A stretch of DNA of 38,703 nt from Atopobiaceae bacterium (GTDB taxonomy: Bacteria > Actinomycetota > Coriobacteriia > Coriobacteriales > Atopobiaceae). The stretch's first letter is position 1. Every line of letters begins with the position of its first letter. The position numbers and the translations under genes were made by a program. The stretch is from contig JAFWMH010000030.1 in assembly GCA_017510785.1 (NCBI GenBank), positions 1-38,703 of the forward strand. The letters run 5' to 3'. The notes under the pieces are model-generated. The model was not told where the DNA came from and made no database searches. It saw nothing but the letters and a program-made list of their open reading frames with translations. Shown here piece by piece: positions 16,338 to 25,792 of this stretch.

Positions 16338-17471
16338 ATGACAAACGCGAACAAAGGAGAGGTCGACGTCACAGTCGTCGTTCCGTGCTACAACACCGAG
16401 CGCTTTCTCGACGAGGCCCTTACGTCGGTCGAGCAAAACGCTGCGTGTTCGCTGGAGATTTTGGTCCTCAACGACGGTTCAACAGATAAGAGCCTTCGCA
16501 TAATGCGCCAACACGAGGCGCGCGACCCACGCGTGCGCGTTATAGACAAACCCAACCAAGGCTACGGTGCTACCGTCAACCGGGGCATTGATGAGGCGCG
16601 CGGCACCTACGTTGCCATTCTCGAGCCTGACGACTGGGTGAAGCCGCACATGTACGACGACCTGTTCGCATTCGCGTCGAGCTTCGACGAGCTGCCCGAC
16701 GTGGTGAAGTCGCCCTACTGGCGCGTGTGGATGCCCACAACGGAGCATGAGCGGCTGCTGCACTGCTCGTACTACAAGCGCATTGAGCCTCCTCATCAAC
16801 CCTTTACGCTCAGCGAGTGTCCACGCCTCGTGCAGCACCACCCGTCGATTTGGTCTGCGTTGTACCTCAAGGACTTCTTGGATCGCACGCCGATTCGCAT
16901 GAAGGAGGTTCCGGGCGCGGGATGGGTCGATAATCCCTTCCTGTTCGAAACGATGTGCCAGGCGCAATCCATCGTGTACCTCGACGTGCCGTACTATTGC
17001 TATAGGGAGGACCTGCCGGGGTCGTCCTCGGCAACGCGCGTGCTCGAGCTCTCGCTCGTGCGGTGGAACGACATGGCCGACGTTGTGGACCGCGTGTGTC
17101 CGGATGACTTTGGAATTCGAAGGGCGCTCACCGTCATCGGATTCCGCTATGCGGGCGAGGCCATCAGTCGCGGGGCGCTCGAGGACGAGCATCTGCACAG
17201 CATGATGGTGGATGTGTTCCGGCGCATGGACCCCGAGGCGATCCTTTCGTTGCAAAACGTCTCTCCGCAACTGCGTCGGCTTGCGTTCGAGCTTTCTGGG
17301 CGCGAGGTGCCTCGCATCTCTGGCATGGGTTACGCCCGCGCGCTCGTGGACGAGTTCGGCTACTCCATCAGTACCAATGGCCTGGGCTTCGCCGTCGTGC
17401 GTACCGGCGTGTACCTCGAGCGCCGTCAGCGCCAGGACCGCCGCTCCGACGAGTATTTGTCTGCCGTGTAA
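16338..17471 (+). CDS. Family 2 glycosyltransferase
   Basis: A 377-residue GT-A fold enzyme. The frame is open upstream, but GGAGGA (16325-16330) lies 7 nt before ATG 16338, and homology-like sequence begins right after it (VTVVVPCYNTERFLDEAL). LNDGSTDKS follows, and EPDDW (Asp98-Asp99) is the DxD-type metal/nucleotide-sugar site. The remaining ~250 residues are less conserved, lack obvious membrane helices and may define the acceptor. Directly downstream of the exporter permease, it probably adds sugars to the exported surface glycan. Donor and acceptor unknown. Confidence 0.88.
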   Translation: MTNANKGEVDVTVVVPCYNTERFLDEALTSVEQNAACSLEILVLNDGSTDKSLRIMRQHEARDPRVRVIDKPNQGYGATVNRGIDEARGTYVAILEPDDWVKPHMYDDLFAFASSFDELPDVVKSPYWRVWMPTTEHERLLHCSYYKRIEPPHQPFTLSECPRLVQHHPSIWSALYLKDFLDRTPIRMKEVPGAGWVDNPFLFETMCQAQSIVYLDVPYYCYREDLPGSSSATRVLELSLVRWNDMADVVDRVCPDDFGIRRALTVIGFRYAGEAISRGALEDEHLHSMMVDVFRRMDPEAILSLQNVSPQLRRLAFELSGREVPRISGMGYARALVDEFGYSISTNGLGFAVVRTGVYLERRQRQDRRSDEYLSAV

Positions 17472-18274
<803 letters not shown>

Positions 18275-18275
<1 letters not shown>

Positions 18276-19213
18276 TGCTTTCGGTTCGACATCTTATTGA
18301 TACGACGAGCCTCACGGCCGACGACATCACGCAAATTCTCGATACGGCCCGCTCGTTTGCCGAAATAAACGGTCGCAAGGGCATAAAGAAGGTTCCGGCC
18401 CTGCGCGGTCGCACCATCGTGAACCTGTTCTTGGAGCCTTCGACGCGTACGCGCAGCTCGTTCGAGCTCGCAGAGAAGCGCCTTTCGGCCGATACGCTCA
18501 ACATGGGCGGCTCCACCAGCTCGGTGGTTAAGGGCGAGAGCCTGGCCGATACCATCCAAACCATCGACGCCATGAACGTGGACATGTTCGTGGTGCGCGC
18601 ACGCTTTGCCGGCACGCCGCAAAAGGTGACGGAGAACACCGACGCAATTGTGATAAACGCCGGCGACGGCAAGCACCAGCACCCCACGCAGGCGATGCTC
18701 GACCTCTACACCATTCGCGAACACTTCGGTCACCTCGACGGGCTCAAGGTGGCCATCGTGGGCGACCTCGCGCACAGTCGCGTGTGCGGCAGCCTTGCGC
18801 CGGCGCTCAAAACCATGGGAGCCGACGTCACGCTCGTGGCGCCCCCCACGTTCCAGGTGGGAGATGCGAGCTGGTACGGCTGCAACCAAACGAACCACCT
18901 CGACGACGTCATCGAGGACATGGACGTGGTGTACATGCTACGCGTTCAGCTCGAGCGCATGGAGGGAGCGGCCATTCCGAGTCGCCGTGAGTACAACCGC
19001 CTGTACGGCCTTTCTCTCGAGCGCGAGGCGCGCATGAAGCCGGAGGCAATCATTTGCCATCCTGGTCCCATGAACCGTGGCATGGAGATTGACGCCGAGG
19101 TGGCCGACTGCGCCCGCTCGCGCATCCTCGACCAAGTGACGGCCGGGGTGGCAACGCGCATGGCCGAGATGTACCTGCTGCTGGGAGGAGAGAACAATGG
19201 CATACATAATTAA
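18275..19213 (+). CDS. pyrB: Aspartate carbamoyltransferase catalytic subunit
   Basis: PyrB joins carbamoyl phosphate and aspartate to N-carbamoyl-aspartate, the first committed pyrimidine step. ATG 18275 overlaps the pyrR stop and follows GGGAGGCG. The 312-residue protein has the carbamoyl-phosphate site FLEPSTRTRSSFE (52-64) and HPTQAMLDLYTIRE (about 133-146); GPMNRGMEID near residue 265-274 is the aspartate-side loop. No regulatory pyrI subunit is present. It overlaps pyrC by 17 bp. Confidence 0.96.
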
Positions 19214-20489
19214 AGGTGCGCACGTGGTGGACCCGCAGGTCGGTCTCGACGAGGTGCGTGACGTTCTCGTGAGTGGCGACAAAATCGCCGAGGTGTCGGA
19301 GACGATTGACACTCCGGGTGCCGAGGTCGTGAACGGTGCGGGTAAATACCTCGTGCCCGGCCTCGTGGACATGCACGTTCACTTCCGCGACCCCGGTTTC
19401 GAGTACAAGGAGACGATTGCCACGGGTTCGCGCGCGGCGGTGCACGGCGGCTTTACCGACGTGGCCACCATGCCAAACACCGATCCCGTAACCGACACGG
19501 GAGCCGAGGTGCGCTACCAAATCGATACGGCGCAGCGCGTCGGCCTCGTGCACGTGCGGCCCATGGGCGCGCTCACCCGCGACGAGAAGGGCGAGTCGCT
19601 CGCCGAGATTGGCGACATGGTGATGGAGGGCGCTGCGGCCTTCTCCGACGACGGACATGGCGTGCAGAGTGCCGGCATGATGAAGACCTGCATGGCGTAC
19701 GTGAGCCAGTTCGATCGCGTGGTATGTGCGCACTGCGAGGTGGAGAGTCTCTCGGGCAAGGGCGTGGTGAACTCTGGGCGCACGGCGACGCGACTCGGCA
19801 TGTTTGGCTGGCCTCCGTTTGCGGAGGAGCTCGAGATTTATCGCGACATCGAGCTCTCGCGTTCCACCAAATGCCATTTGCACATTTGTCATATCTCCAC
19901 GGCGAAGGGCTTGGACCTCGTTCGTGCCGCCAAGGCGGAGGGTTTGCCCGTTACGTGCGAGGTGACGCCGCACCACCTGTTCCTTTGTGAGGACGACATT
20001 ACCGATACCTACAACACGAACCTCAAGATGAATCCACCGCTGCGCTCGGCTGCCGATGCCGCCGCCATGCGCGAGGGCCTGCTTGACGGCTCCATCGACT
20101 GCGTGGTTACCGATCATGCGCCGCATGCCGCGCACGAGAAGGACTGCGAGTGGGAAATCGCCTACTTCGGTTGCGTGGGTCTTGAGACCTCGCTGCCGCT
20201 CATGCTCGCCAACATGGTTGCGCCGGGCAAGATGAGCTGGTCGAGGCTCGTCGAGGTTATGGCCATAAACCCGCGCCGTTTGCTGCGGCTGGCTCCCGTG
20301 CGCATCGAGGCTGGCAGTGGCGCTGACCTCACGCTCATCGATCCCGAGCGCGTGGTGCACATCACGCCCGACTACCTGGTTGGCAAGTCCAAGAACTCCG
20401 CGTTCCTTGGCCTCACGCTCAAGGGGTGCGCGTCGGACGTCTTCGTTGACGGCCGTCGCACGCTCATCGACGGCGAGGTGGCCTCGTGA
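19197..20489 (+). CDS. pyrC: Dihydroorotase
   Basis: PyrC cyclises carbamoyl-aspartate to dihydroorotate. ATG 19197 follows GGGAGGAGAG and lies inside the end of pyrB. The 430-residue amidohydrolase has the metal-binding DMHVHFRDP (58-66; His60, His62, Arg64), ATMPNTDPVTD (about 93-103) and TDHAPH with catalytic-type Asp306. The length and the HxHFRDPG motif fit the class I (long) dihydroorotase of Gram-positive bacteria. It overlaps pyrK by 4 bp. Confidence 0.96.
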   Translation: MAYIIKGAHVVDPQVGLDEVRDVLVSGDKIAEVSETIDTPGAEVVNGAGKYLVPGLVDMHVHFRDPGFEYKETIATGSRAAVHGGFTDVATMPNTDPVTDTGAEVRYQIDTAQRVGLVHVRPMGALTRDEKGESLAEIGDMVMEGAAAFSDDGHGVQSAGMMKTCMAYVSQFDRVVCAHCEVESLSGKGVVNSGRTATRLGMFGWPPFAEELEIYRDIELSRSTKCHLHICHISTAKGLDLVRAAKAEGLPVTCEVTPHHLFLCEDDITDTYNTNLKMNPPLRSAADAAAMREGLLDGSIDCVVTDHAPHAAHEKDCEWEIAYFGCVGLETSLPLMLANMVAPGKMSWSRLVEVMAINPRRLLRLAPVRIEAGSGADLTLIDPERVVHITPDYLVGKSKNSAFLGLTLKGCASDVFVDGRRTLIDGEVAS

Positions 20490-21406
20490 GTGGCCGTGAC
20501 GTCGGTCGTGCCACGGCGGGTAGGGTTAGCGCTGGTGCGCTCGGCGATGCTGGGCCGGTCGCGGCGGCCCGTGTGACAAAACCTCACGGTGGAGCGGTGC
20601 ATACGCAGGTGCACCCGTTCGAGGTACGCACGAACGAGCCGGTGGCCGAAGGCGTGTGGTGCATGCGCTGCGCCACGCCCGTGGCAGCAGAGCTCGAGCC
20701 GGGTCAGTTCGTAAACCTGCAGGTTCCTGGGGACGGCTCGCACCTGCTTCGCGTGCCGCTCTCGTTTTCGCTGGCCGACGGGGCGAACGAGCTGCTCGAG
20801 CTCGTGTACGCCGTGGTGGGCGAGGGCACTGAGCGCCTGAGTGCCATGCGACCGGGCGACACTTCCACGCTGGTTGGTCCGTGCGGAAACGGTTGGAAGA
20901 TGCCTTCCGAGGCGAACGGGCGAGCGCTGCTCGTTGCCGGTGGCGTGGGCATGCCACCCGTGGTGGCGTGCGCGCGCATGCTGGCGCAAAACGGCGTGGG
21001 GTTCGACGCCATCGTGGGAGCACAAACGGGGTCACGTCACGTGGAGTTTCTCCTCGACGAGCTGCGTGGCATGGCGCCGAACGAGGGTTGCGACTGCGCG
21101 CGCAAGGTTGTTGTGTGCACCGACGACGGGACGCTCGGCGTGCGTGGCTTCACCACGGCGGCGATGGCCGACCTCATTGCCGACCATCCGTATGAAATTA
21201 TCTATACCTGTGGACCTCAGCCCATGATGGCGGGCGTCGCGCGGCTGGCGGCTCAGCGTGGCGTCGCGTGCCAAGCGTCGCTCGAGCGTATGATGGGCTG
21301 CGGGTTTGGCGCGTGCAGTTGTTGCAACGTGGAGCTAACAGCGGGCGGATATGCGCTTTGCTGCAAGGACGGTCCGGTGTTCGATGCCCGGGAGGTGGTA
21401 TGGTGA
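20486..21406 (+). CDS. pyrK: Dihydroorotate dehydrogenase electron-transfer subunit
   Basis: PyrK carries FAD and a [2Fe-2S] cluster and passes electrons from PyrD to NAD+. GTG 20486 overlaps the pyrC stop. The 306-residue protein has an FAD-binding segment (LRVPLSFSLAD, about 88-98), an NAD-binding VAGGVGMPPVVA (about 151-162) and a C-terminal cluster site with Cys272, Cys277, Cys280 and one of Cys292/Cys293 in MMGCGFGACSCC...CCKDGPVF. Cys279 is an extra neighbour. About 45 residues precede the first conserved beta strand, longer than usual, so the start may be further downstream. It shares 7 bp with pyrD. Confidence 0.94.
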   Translation: MSGRDVGRATAGRVSAGALGDAGPVAAARVTKPHGGAVHTQVHPFEVRTNEPVAEGVWCMRCATPVAAELEPGQFVNLQVPGDGSHLLRVPLSFSLADGANELLELVYAVVGEGTERLSAMRPGDTSTLVGPCGNGWKMPSEANGRALLVAGGVGMPPVVACARMLAQNGVGFDAIVGAQTGSRHVEFLLDELRGMAPNEGCDCARKVVVCTDDGTLGVRGFTTAAMADLIADHPYEIIYTCGPQPMMAGVARLAAQRGVACQASLERMMGCGFGACSCCNVELTAGGYALCCKDGPVFDAREVVW

Positions 21407-22338
21407 GCGAGCAAACGTCGCCGCGTATGGCCGTGAGCCTTGGCGGCATCGAGATGCGCAATCCCGTGAACACGGCCTCGGGAACGTTTGGCAACGGCGA
21501 ACAGTTCGAGAGCTTTTACGACGTGGGTGCGACGCTGGGCGCGATTACGTGCAAGGGCGTATCGGCCGAGCCGTGGGATGGCAATCCTGCCCCGCGCCTT
21601 GCGGAGCTGGGTGGTTCGGCCATTTTGAACTCCGTGGGCTTGCAGAACCCGGGCGTCCATGGATTCGTGGAACGCTACGGAACGTATCTGGAGAGCGTTA
21701 AGAGCCGTGGCTGTGCGGTGATTTGCCAGGTAGCGGGCCATTCCGTGGAGGAGTACGTGCGTGCCATGGACCTCTTCGAGGAGCTTGCGCCCTTTGCGGC
21801 TGGCTTCGAAATAAACATCAGCTGCCCAAACATAGCGGCAGGAGGTGCTGCCATGGGCGCGACGCCTGCCAGCGCCGCCGAGGTGATGCGTGCCGTGCGG
21901 CCGCACACGACGCGGCCGGTGGTGGTAAAGATGGCTCCGCACGACGTGGCGGAGATTGGCCGGGCGCTCGAGGCCGAGGGTGCTGACGCCCTTGCGCTTA
22001 TCAATACCATTCCGGGCATGGCCATCGACGTGCGAACCCGGCGCAGCAGGGTGTGCCGTCCCACCGCGGGTGTTTCGGGACCCGCGATTCATGCCATTGC
22101 CGTGCGCATGGTGTGGGAGTGCGCGAAGGCAGTGAACATTCCCCTTTGTGGCATAGGCGGCGTTGCGAGTGGCGCCGATGCGGCCGAGATGATTCTTGCC
22201 GGCGCGACCGCCGTTTCGGTGGGAACAGCCAACCTCTACGACCCCGGCTGTGCCGCACGCGTCGTGGCAGAGCTTGAGCAATGGGTGTGCGACCAAGGAG
22301 TGACGGACGTTAACGAGTTGATAGGAGCATTCGAATGA
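21400..22338 (+). CDS. pyrD: Dihydroorotate dehydrogenase, class 1B catalytic subunit
   Basis: PyrD oxidises dihydroorotate to orotate using FMN; pairing with PyrK makes it class 1B (NAD+-linked). I chose ATG 21400, preceded by GGGAGGTGG; GTG 21403 is one codon later. The 312-residue TIM barrel shows NTASGTFGNG near the start, INISCPN (138-144) with Cys142, ALINTIPGMAIDV and the FMN-phosphate region GIGGVASGADAAEMILAGAT. The catalytic base in class 1 enzymes is a Cys in a mobile loop; its exact position was not assigned here. It overlaps pyrF by 4 bp. Confidence 0.95.
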   Translation: MVSEQTSPRMAVSLGGIEMRNPVNTASGTFGNGEQFESFYDVGATLGAITCKGVSAEPWDGNPAPRLAELGGSAILNSVGLQNPGVHGFVERYGTYLESVKSRGCAVICQVAGHSVEEYVRAMDLFEELAPFAAGFEINISCPNIAAGGAAMGATPASAAEVMRAVRPHTTRPVVVKMAPHDVAEIGRALEAEGADALALINTIPGMAIDVRTRRSRVCRPTAGVSGPAIHAIAVRMVWECAKAVNIPLCGIGGVASGADAAEMILAGATAVSVGTANLYDPGCAARVVAELEQWVCDQGVTDVNELIGAFE

Positions 22339-23039
22339 CAGAGCAGCAGGCGCGTGACGCCATCATCATAGCGCTCGACATGAGCAGGGAAGAGGCTCTT
22401 GACCTCTGCGACAAGCTCGCCGGCAAGGCCGTGTGGGTTAAGGTGGGCATGACGTTGTTTTATCGCTATGGCCCCACTATCGTAGACGAGATGCGCGAGC
22501 GCGGCTTGAGGGTGTTCTTGGACCTCAAGCTACACGACATCCCGTTCCAAATTCGCGGGGCGGCGTATTCGGCTTCGCTGAGCGGTGCGGACTTGCTCTC
22601 CATCCACGGTTTGGGCGGGGCGGCCATGATCGCCGAGGGGCGTGCCGGCGTGGAAGAGGCCAACCGTGGCACGCAGCTGCTTGCCATTTCGGTTCTTACG
22701 AGCATGGATCAGGAGGCGCTGGCGTCCATCGGCGTCGAGGATGCGGTAGACGTCGAGGTGGCGCGGCTTGCGAGCCTTGCGGTGGGCGCTGGCGCGCATG
22801 GCATCGTGTGCTCGCCGCAAGAGGCGAACAAGATGCGCGAGCTGCTTGGCCCCGAGGCCATTATCGTTTGTCCGGGCATCCGTCCTGCTGGTGCGGACGT
22901 GGGCGACCAAAAGCGCATATCCACGCCCGCTGCGGCGATTGCGGCTGGCGCCTCGAAGCTCGTCGTGGGTCGTCCCATCACGAAGGCCGACGATCCTGTT
23001 GCGGCGTTCGAGGCCATTGTGGAGGAACTCTGCGCCTGA
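22335..23039 (+). CDS. pyrF: Orotidine-5'-phosphate decarboxylase
   Basis: PyrF decarboxylates OMP to UMP. ATG 22335 overlaps the pyrD stop (ATGA). The 234-residue protein has IIIALDMS near the start, KVGM for the substrate Lys, and the catalytic DLKLHDIP (63-70) with Asp63, Lys65 and Asp68; the phosphate loop GIRPAGADVGDQKR and the GRPITKADDP end are also typical. Last gene of the run. pyrE and the carbamoyl-phosphate synthase genes (carA/carB) are not in this window, so the pathway is completed elsewhere. Confidence 0.96.
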   Translation: MTEQQARDAIIIALDMSREEALDLCDKLAGKAVWVKVGMTLFYRYGPTIVDEMRERGLRVFLDLKLHDIPFQIRGAAYSASLSGADLLSIHGLGGAAMIAEGRAGVEEANRGTQLLAISVLTSMDQEALASIGVEDAVDVEVARLASLAVGAGAHGIVCSPQEANKMRELLGPEAIIVCPGIRPAGADVGDQKRISTPAAAIAAGASKLVVGRPITKADDPVAAFEAIVEELCA

Positions 23040-23298
23040 TGGGTTGTGGAGCATCGTCCGGCAGCTCGCGCTTGCATCAGGATGCGGGTCGCGAGCTGTG
23101 GGGGATGTTTGGTGCAGGCGCCACATCGCGGCTTCCATCGCATACATTGCTCGCGTGGGTTGGCGGGGAAGCATTCTTCAATAACCCATGCGACGCTTGT
23201 CCGATGTGGTGTTTGTGCAGGTAGGACAATCGATGCTTGTAAATCTTGAGGTATTGCAGCACTATGGCATATGCGTTACAGGATGATATGGAGGAACA
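23040..23298. other. pyrF-mihF intergenic region
   Basis: 259 bp without a gene. TTGTCC and GGACAA around 23187-23228 could form a weak hairpin. A promoter for mihF is expected here but no convincing -10/-35 pair was found. Confidence 0.5.
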
Positions 23299-23607
23299 AT
23301 GCCACTTCCGCAACTTACCGAAGAGCAGCGCAGGGAGGCGCTTGCGAAGGCAGCTGCGGCGCGCCATGCGCGTGCGGAGCTTCGCGACAACATAAAGTCG
23401 GGTAATACCTCCCTGGAAGAGGTGCTCAATTCCGAGGATCCCATCGCTAGCCGCATGAAGGTTTCGGCGCTCATTGAGGCCTTGCCAGGATATGGCAAGG
23501 CCAAGGCAGCAAAGGTCATGGAAGATCTCAGCATTGCGCAGTCGCGTCGTGTGAGGGGTCTTGGTGCTCGTCAGCGCGAGCAGCTCCTTGAGGCGTTGTC
23601 GAAATAG
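23299..23607 (+). CDS. mihF: Actinobacterial integration host factor (mIHF)
   Basis: mIHF is a small DNA-binding, nucleoid-associated protein specific to actinobacteria and unrelated to proteobacterial IHF; in Streptomyces and mycobacteria it bends or compacts DNA. ATG 23299 follows GGAGG (23288-23292 region). The 102-residue protein is basic and helical; the hallmark is the helix-two-turn-helix segment ALIEALPGYGKAKAAKVMEDL (split: ALIEALPGYGK + AKAAKVMEDL, about 57-77) followed by RRVRGLGARQREQLLE. The pyrF-mihF-gmk-rpoZ order matches other actinobacteria and is strong evidence for the phylum. Confidence 0.92.
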   Translation: MPLPQLTEEQRREALAKAAAARHARAELRDNIKSGNTSLEEVLNSEDPIASRMKVSALIEALPGYGKAKAAKVMEDLSIAQSRRVRGLGARQREQLLEALSK

Positions 23608-24173
23608 TGGGACGTCGAGCACGACTTTTCGTAGTTTCGGGACCGGCAGGTGTCGGGAAGGGAACGCTCGTCTCGCTCGTGCGCGAGGCGCGACCCTCCA
23701 TTGGCGTTACGGTTTCGGCTACGACGCGGACTCCTCGGCCCGGCGAGGTCGAGGGAGTATCATACTACTACATGAGCGACGAGGAGTTCGAGAGACGCGT
23801 TGCTGCCGGCGAGTTTCTTGAATGGGCACAGGTGCACGATCACCGCTACGGTACGCTCAAGAGCGAGGTGGAGCGCTTCCTCGCAAAGGGGAACTCGGTT
23901 ATTCTGGAAATCGACGTTCAAGGTGGCGACAACGTGCGGCGCGTCTTTCCCGATGCCGTGCGCATTTTCGTGGAGCCACCCTCGTGGGAGGTGCTCGTGG
24001 AGCGGCTCCGCGGCAGGGGGACCGAAAGCGAGGCGTCGCTCAAGCTGCGTCTTAAAAACGCGCGCAGGGAACTCGACTATGCGCATACGTACGACGTGCG
24101 CATTGTAAACGACGACCTCGATGAGGCCGTAGAGAAGCTCATGCAAACGCTAGAGAAGTACGAAAACGAGTAA
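23607..24173 (+). CDS. gmk: Guanylate kinase
   Basis: Gmk phosphorylates GMP to GDP. It starts at GTG 23607, sharing one base with the mihF stop. The 188-residue protein has the P-loop GPAGVGKGT (12-20), the GMP-binding SATTRTPRPGEVEGVSYYY (about 37-55) and the later VILEIDVQGGDNVR strand and loop. Length matches the family. Confidence 0.96.
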   Translation: MGRRARLFVVSGPAGVGKGTLVSLVREARPSIGVTVSATTRTPRPGEVEGVSYYYMSDEEFERRVAAGEFLEWAQVHDHRYGTLKSEVERFLAKGNSVILEIDVQGGDNVRRVFPDAVRIFVEPPSWEVLVERLRGRGTESEASLKLRLKNARRELDYAHTYDVRIVNDDLDEAVEKLMQTLEKYENE

Positions 24174-24194
24174 AACGGTTAAGGAGGGCAAACC

Positions 24195-24488
24195 ATGTCC
24201 ATTACCAGCCCCGAGATCGATACGCTGATTTCCAAGACGGAGGAAAACCCGTTCTTGCTATGCTCTATTGCGTCCAAGCGGGCGTGCGACATCAACAACA
24301 TGCTGCGCGGCCAGCATTTGCGCGTAACGGCCATTCAGGACTTCGACGACATCACCACCGTCGCGTCCGGCGAGGATACCGTCTCCATCGCCATGCAGGA
24401 GATAAACGACGACATCCTTGGCTTCGTGCAGGACGAGTTCGACGATCAAATTCGTGGCTCCAACGCGCAGGTGCAGCAAAACTCATGA
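24195..24488 (+). CDS. rpoZ: RNA polymerase omega subunit
   Basis: Omega wraps the C-terminal tail of beta' and helps assemble RNA polymerase. ATG 24195 follows AAGGAGGGC, a near-perfect site. The 97-residue protein carries NPFLLCSIASKRACDINNMLRG (written NPFLLCSIASKRACD + INNMLRG, about 19-40), the omega signature with the conserved KRA. The acidic C-terminal half is less conserved. gmk-rpoZ adjacency supports the call. It overlaps thiI by 4 bp. Confidence 0.9.
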   Translation: MSITSPEIDTLISKTEENPFLLCSIASKRACDINNMLRGQHLRVTAIQDFDDITTVASGEDTVSIAMQEINDDILGFVQDEFDDQIRGSNAQVQQNS

Positions 24489-25735
24489 GCGAGCGCGTTT
24501 GTCTTGTCCATTATCATGAAATCGGGCTTAAGGGAAAGAACCGCTCCACGTTTGAGAATCGCCTGCTAGCCAACCTCGATCATGCGCTGAAGGGCATGGG
24601 CGTTAAAAAGGTGCGCCGCATTTCCGGGCACGTGCTTGCTGAGGCCGAGGATGGGTTCGCCACCTCGGAGATGGCGCATGCCATTGCGCAGGTGCCCGGG
24701 GTAGCGCGTGTTTCGCTGGCGTATCGCTGCGCGCTCGACGAGGACGAGTACTGCGCTGCCGCCGTGCGTGCTCTTGGCGAGGTGGAGGCGCCGTGGCAAT
24801 CGTTTAAGGTCCACGCGCGTCGTTCGTCCACCAACTACGAGCGCCACACGCTCGAGATGAACAACATCGTGGGTTCGGTCCTATGCGATGCGTTTCCCGA
24901 GAAGAAGGTGCAAATGCATAGTCCCGATATGACGGTTATCGTGCATGCCGTGCAGGGCGACGTGTATGTGTACGCCGATACGGGCCCAGGTGTGGGTGGG
25001 CTGCCGGTAGGGACGGCGGGCAAGGTTGTTTCGCTGTTCTCGAGCGGCTTCGACTCGCCTGTGGCCACGTGGATGGTGGGCCGTCGTGGGGCGGTGTGCG
25101 TGCCGGTGCACTTCTCGGGACGACCGCAAACGTCGGACTCGAGCGAGTGGCTGTGCCAAGACCTCGTGGAGGCGCTAGCGCCTGCGGGCATCGTGGGGCG
25201 CCTGTACGTGGTACCGTTCGGCGACAGACAGCGCGAGATTTCCCTTGCCGTGCCGCAGAGCTTGCGCGTCATTATGTATCGGCGTGTGATGTTTGCCGTC
25301 GCAGAGAAAATCGCGCAGGTGGAGGGAGCCAAGGCGCTGGTGACGGGCGAGTCGCTTGGTCAGGTGGCGTCGCAAACGCTCGACAACATGGCCGTAGTGA
25401 ACGAGATGGTTTCGATGCCCGTGTTGCGCCCGTTGGTTGGTTCCGACAAGCAGGAGATAATGCGGCGCGCGGAGCAAATCGGCACGTTTGAGATAAGTAG
25501 TCAGGATGCGCCGGACTGCTGTACCCTGTTTATGCCGCGTCGTCCCGAAACCCATGCGCGCCTGCGCGATGTGCATGAGGCGTGGGACCAGTTCGATCAC
25601 GACGAGATGATCGAACAGCTCGTGCGCGATGTGGAGTACGTTGACTTTACGCAGTGTCCGTCGTATAAGCCGCCGCGCGAGCTTCGCGCGCGTCATCGCG
25701 AGCTGGCACCTGCCGAGTGGCCTCCGCGGGGCTGA
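24485..25735 (+). CDS. thiI: tRNA 4-thiouridine synthase ThiI
   Basis: ThiI adenylates tRNA U8 and transfers sulfur to make 4-thiouridine; in some bacteria it also serves thiamine thiazole synthesis. ATG 24485 overlaps the rpoZ stop. The 416-residue protein has the N-terminal ferredoxin-like domain (HYHEIGLKGKNRSTFENRL), a THUMP domain (about 60-165), and a PP-loop ATPase with LFSSGFDSPVA (184-194). GESLGQVASQTLDN and LRPLVGSDKQEI are family marks. The C-terminal rhodanese domain of the E. coli protein is absent, as in most Gram-positive ThiI, so sulfur must come directly from a cysteine desulfurase partner. Confidence 0.94.
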   Translation: MSERVCLVHYHEIGLKGKNRSTFENRLLANLDHALKGMGVKKVRRISGHVLAEAEDGFATSEMAHAIAQVPGVARVSLAYRCALDEDEYCAAAVRALGEVEAPWQSFKVHARRSSTNYERHTLEMNNIVGSVLCDAFPEKKVQMHSPDMTVIVHAVQGDVYVYADTGPGVGGLPVGTAGKVVSLFSSGFDSPVATWMVGRRGAVCVPVHFSGRPQTSDSSEWLCQDLVEALAPAGIVGRLYVVPFGDRQREISLAVPQSLRVIMYRRVMFAVAEKIAQVEGAKALVTGESLGQVASQTLDNMAVVNEMVSMPVLRPLVGSDKQEIMRRAEQIGTFEISSQDAPDCCTLFMPRRPETHARLRDVHEAWDQFDHDEMIEQLVRDVEYVDFTQCPSYKPPRELRARHRELAPAEWPPRG

Positions 25736-25750
25736 CGCCTGCGGGTTCGT

Positions 25751-25775
25751 GTTGGCTCTTTTGGCCGACTCTTTT
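25751..25775 (+). terminator. Weak terminator after thiI
   Basis: GTTGGC (25751-25756) pairs with GCCGAC (25764-25769, one G-T pair), 7-nt loop, then TCTTTT. A short stem but correctly placed 15 bp after the stop. Confidence 0.45.
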
Positions 25776-25792
25776 GCATAGAATAGTGCGTT

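Noticed and set aside
24260..24484. Upstream extension of the thiI frame through rpoZ
   Set aside because: ATG 24485 overlaps the rpoZ stop and starts exactly where ThiI similarity begins.
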